A stretch of 7,310 nt of DNA from Clostridiales bacterium (GTDB lineage Bacteria > Bacillota > Clostridia > Christensenellales > Aristaeellaceae). The position numbers were made by a program, and so were the translations under genes. Where the stretch lies: assembly GCA_004556395.1 (NCBI GenBank), contig SFHK01000089.1, positions 1 through 7,310 on the forward strand, in the 5' to 3' direction. The notes under the pieces are model-generated. The model searched no databases and had not been told where the DNA came from. It saw only the letters and a program-made list of their open reading frames with translations. This document shows positions 5,783 to 7,310 of this stretch, one piece after another (the first letter of the stretch is position 1; the number at the start of each line of letters is the position of its first letter).

Positions 5783-6977
5783 GCTTGGCTCCGCCATAAA
5801 CCGCCGTGTCTCCGGCGTTCGCCTGACGGCGGAGGACGAACGGGCGCTGCTTGCCAGCGTCATGGAAAGGAAGGATGAAATCGTGAAAAAGAAAATCAGC
5901 GTCGCCATGGTCGCCGCGGCCGTGCTCATCTTCGCGGCCGTCGCCTGCGCCTTCGCGGCGGGCATGAACGCGACCCCCACGCCCACGCCCCTCGCCCCGG
6001 CGGACGACGCGCTTCTGGTAACGCCCAAGCCCACTCTGGTCGCGCCCGAGCCCACGCCCGTGCCCGCCTTCAGCGAAAGCGAATGGAACGATTCCGCGAG
6101 CGACGGCGTGGTGAACATGAAGATGCAATACGTCAGCGTCGAGGGCGCGTATGTCACCATGAAGGTGCGCCTGACCCCGGTCCGGAGCGAGCGGGTCTAT
6201 CTGGCGCTCAACGATTCCGAGTCCGGCGTGGACAGCTGTCCCGGCCGCTGGAACCTCGTGATCAGCCGGGACGATCTCCATCTCATCCTGCCGCAGGCGC
6301 TGGACAGCGGCCGGCGCAGCACGCAGGTGGCCGTTGACGAATACGGCCTCACCTTCACCCTCTGCGGCTGGCTGAGGGAAGAGACGACGGACGTCGTCCA
6401 CGTCGCCGCGGCCACAGGCGGCGACTGCCCGCCGCTGAGCATCAGCGTGAAGTGCGCGCCGAACGACGCAAAGACTACGGAAATCTTCAGCGGCGCGTTC
6501 GACGCGGATGCCGCGACCGTCAACCGCGTCGCGTGCGCCACGGGCGACGACTTCGCCTCCGTCACCATCGACTACGCCACCGACCCCGTGCCGGTTTACA
6601 TGACCGCACACGGAAACTACATGCACCGCGACCCGAACTGCGGCGGCATGCAAAACGCTGCCCGCTATGACGACCCGCGCGAAGCGCAGCTCGCCGCGAA
6701 GCCGCCCTGCCCCGCGTGCTGGTACGACGCGGTCGACGCGGACGCGCTGTTCGAGAGCGTGTACGCCCTGCTGAACCCCGGCGTGGACGTTCCGGCCTAC
6801 GCCCACCCCAACCCGATCTCCAACTTCGCGAACGCCATCCTGAACGACGGCTCCCGCGCCGTCTACCTCTTCTACCACGTCGAGTCCATCCCCTGCGACC
6901 TCCCCGGATACGCCATCCAGATCACCCACATGGACGAAGACCGGCAGATCCTCTTCACCCTCCCCTCCGCAAACTGA
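5772..6977 (+). CDS. Putative membrane anti-sigma factor with extracellular C/H-rich motif
   Basis: This 401-residue protein has an N-terminal cytoplasmic part (1-41, basic and acidic, SAINRRVSGVRLTAEDERAL), one transmembrane helix (about 42-64, SVAMVAAAVLIFAAVACAFA), a Pro/Thr-rich linker (66-99, TPTPTP, TPKPT, PEPTPVP) and a large outer domain. Position and topology fit the anti-sigma partner of the preceding gene: the N-terminal part would hold the sigma factor at the membrane. No zinc-anti-sigma HxxxCxxC motif is present in it. The outer domain contains VYMTAHGNYMHRDPNC (275-290), GGM, a spacer, then KPPCPAC (310-316). This resembles the YH...C...PC..C element found in many secreted or nuclease-linked bacterial proteins and probably binds a metal through H285, C290, C313 and C316. 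A weak GAGAGG precedes the ATG by 11 bases. The ligand and signal are unknown. Confidence 0.7.
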   Translation: MRNKLGSAINRRVSGVRLTAEDERALLASVMERKDEIVKKKISVAMVAAAVLIFAAVACAFAAGMNATPTPTPLAPADDALLVTPKPTLVAPEPTPVPAFSESEWNDSASDGVVNMKMQYVSVEGAYVTMKVRLTPVRSERVYLALNDSESGVDSCPGRWNLVISRDDLHLILPQALDSGRRSTQVAVDEYGLTFTLCGWLREETTDVVHVAAATGGDCPPLSISVKCAPNDAKTTEIFSGAFDADAATVNRVACATGDDFASVTIDYATDPVPVYMTAHGNYMHRDPNCGGMQNAARYDDPREAQLAAKPPCPACWYDAVDADALFESVYALLNPGVDVPAYAHPNPISNFANAILNDGSRAVYLFYHVESIPCDLPGYAIQITHMDEDRQILFTLPSAN

Positions 6978-6991
6978 CCCTGCCCGCATAG

Positions 6992-7037
6992 AAAAGCGGC
7001 TCTCACGGATTTTCCTCCATGAGAGCCGCTTTTCGTA
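6992..7037. terminator. Bidirectional rho-independent terminator between convergent genes
   Basis: AAAAGCGGCTCTCA (6992-7005) pairs perfectly with TGAGAGCCGCTTTT (7020-7033) over 14 bases with a 14-base loop. The A-run on one side and T-run on the other give U-tracts on both strands. It ends the sigma operon (stop at 6977) and can also end transcription arriving from the minus-strand gene on the right. A further ATTTTT follows at 7041-7046. Confidence 0.92.
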
Positions 7038-7058
7038 TTCATTTTTGAGTCCGGCGCT

Positions 7059-7202
7059 TCACCCTCGCCCAGCGCCAGTTTCCGCCGCGCCCGCGTCGGA
7101 AAGGCGCACGCGAATCGTGCCCTTCGCCTTCTCCGCGCGAACCGAGATCGTATATGCGCCATCCTCCGGCACGCCGAGCGCAAGCCCCGTGGCTTCCTGC
7201 CG
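7059..7202 (-). pseudogene. Duplicated 3'-end fragment of the minus-strand gene
   Basis: Read on the minus strand this gives QEATGLALGVPEDGAYTIS, then VRAEKAKGTIRVRLSDAGA, AETGAGRG and TGA at 7059-7061. It repeats the tail of the gene at 7216-7310 with only about three substitutions over roughly 88 shared bases (one residue change IHV to IRV), then diverges at the very end. An in-frame stop (7203-7205) precedes it directly, and there is no start. The extra upstream residues ATGLALGV probably show what the parent gene encodes just beyond the window edge. Confidence 0.8.
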
Positions 7203-7310
7203 TCACGCCGAACGGTTATTCCTCCGCGCCCGCGTCGGAAAGGCGCACATGAATCGTGCCCTTCGCCTTCTCCGCGCGAACCGAGATCGTATATGCGCCA
7301 TCCTCCGGCA
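7079..7310 (-). repeat. Two-copy tandem repeat, 139-bp offset, of the minus-strand gene's 3' end
   Basis: Positions 7079-7171 and 7218-7310 match at a constant 139-base offset (for example CCGCGTCGGA at 7091 and 7230). They differ at GCACGC against GCACAT and at CCGCCG against CCTCCG. The offset is not a multiple of three. The right copy is cut by the window edge, so more copies of the unit cannot be excluded. Confidence 0.93.
7216..7310 (-). CDS. C-terminal end of an unidentified minus-strand protein (partial)
   Basis: Only the last 30 residues and the TAA stop (7216-7218) are inside the window: PEDGAYTISVRAEKAKGTIH, then VRLSDAGAEE. The short alternating strand pattern with GAYTISVRA and GTIHVRL looks like the end of a beta-sandwich domain, as in secreted or carbohydrate-binding proteins, but this is too little for a family. 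It is convergent with the sigma operon and shares the terminator at 6992-7037. The frame was chosen because both this copy and the downstream duplicate are open in it. Confidence 0.65.
   Translation of the reverse strand, partial: PEDGAYTISVRAEKAKGTIHVRLSDAGAEE

Noticed and set aside
7059..7202. A separate small gene on the minus strand
   Set aside because: It has a stop codon directly before it, no start or ribosome site, and duplicates the tail of the next gene.

Overview
The window is GC-rich bacterial DNA with Shine-Dalgarno sites of the GGAGG type and closely packed same-strand genes. It also has an ECF sigma/anti-sigma pair with a CGTC-type -10 element, and degradative genes of the heparinase II/III and neutral-ceramidase types. 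Together these suggest a high-GC member of the Bacillota, probably a gut or rumen Clostridia (Christensenellales-like). The assignment is an inference from style, not from a marker gene.

Layout. Positions 1-953 are an array of about six diverged ~150-bp units. The last unit carries an open reading frame tail ending in TAG at 951-953 that resembles the C-terminus of a Gfo/Idh/MocA oxidoreductase. It is followed at once by a heparinase II/III-like gene (960-2603). A near-copy of the last ~58 codons of that gene follows (2624-2810, offset 207 bp), then a hairpin-containing spacer. Next comes a small membrane-protein gene (2910-3341), whose last 34 codons plus stop are repeated three more times at an exact 126-bp period (to 3716). 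A secreted neutral-ceramidase-like gene (3756-5171) ends at a hairpin terminator. A sigma/anti-sigma operon (5276-6977) starts from a plausible ECF promoter and ends at a strong bidirectional terminator (6992-7037). From the right edge a minus-strand gene enters (7216-7310, C-terminal 30 codons only); its tail is again copied downstream of its stop (7059-7202, offset 139 bp).

How it fits together. The left part reads as one transcription direction of a catabolic cluster (oxidoreductase tail, polysaccharide-lyase-like protein, membrane protein, secreted amidase-like protein). The sigma pair is a separate envelope-signalling unit whose extracellular domain carries a candidate metal-binding site.

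The main oddity is that four unrelated neighbouring gene ends, on both strands, are each followed by one or more partial copies of their own 3' end, with the first copy left intact. The cassettes are close enough to their parents to be recent, and where they can be read they keep the reading frame. This could be neutral tandem duplication tolerated only downstream of stop codons, or a reservoir of alternative C-terminal ends. The sequence alone does not decide between these.
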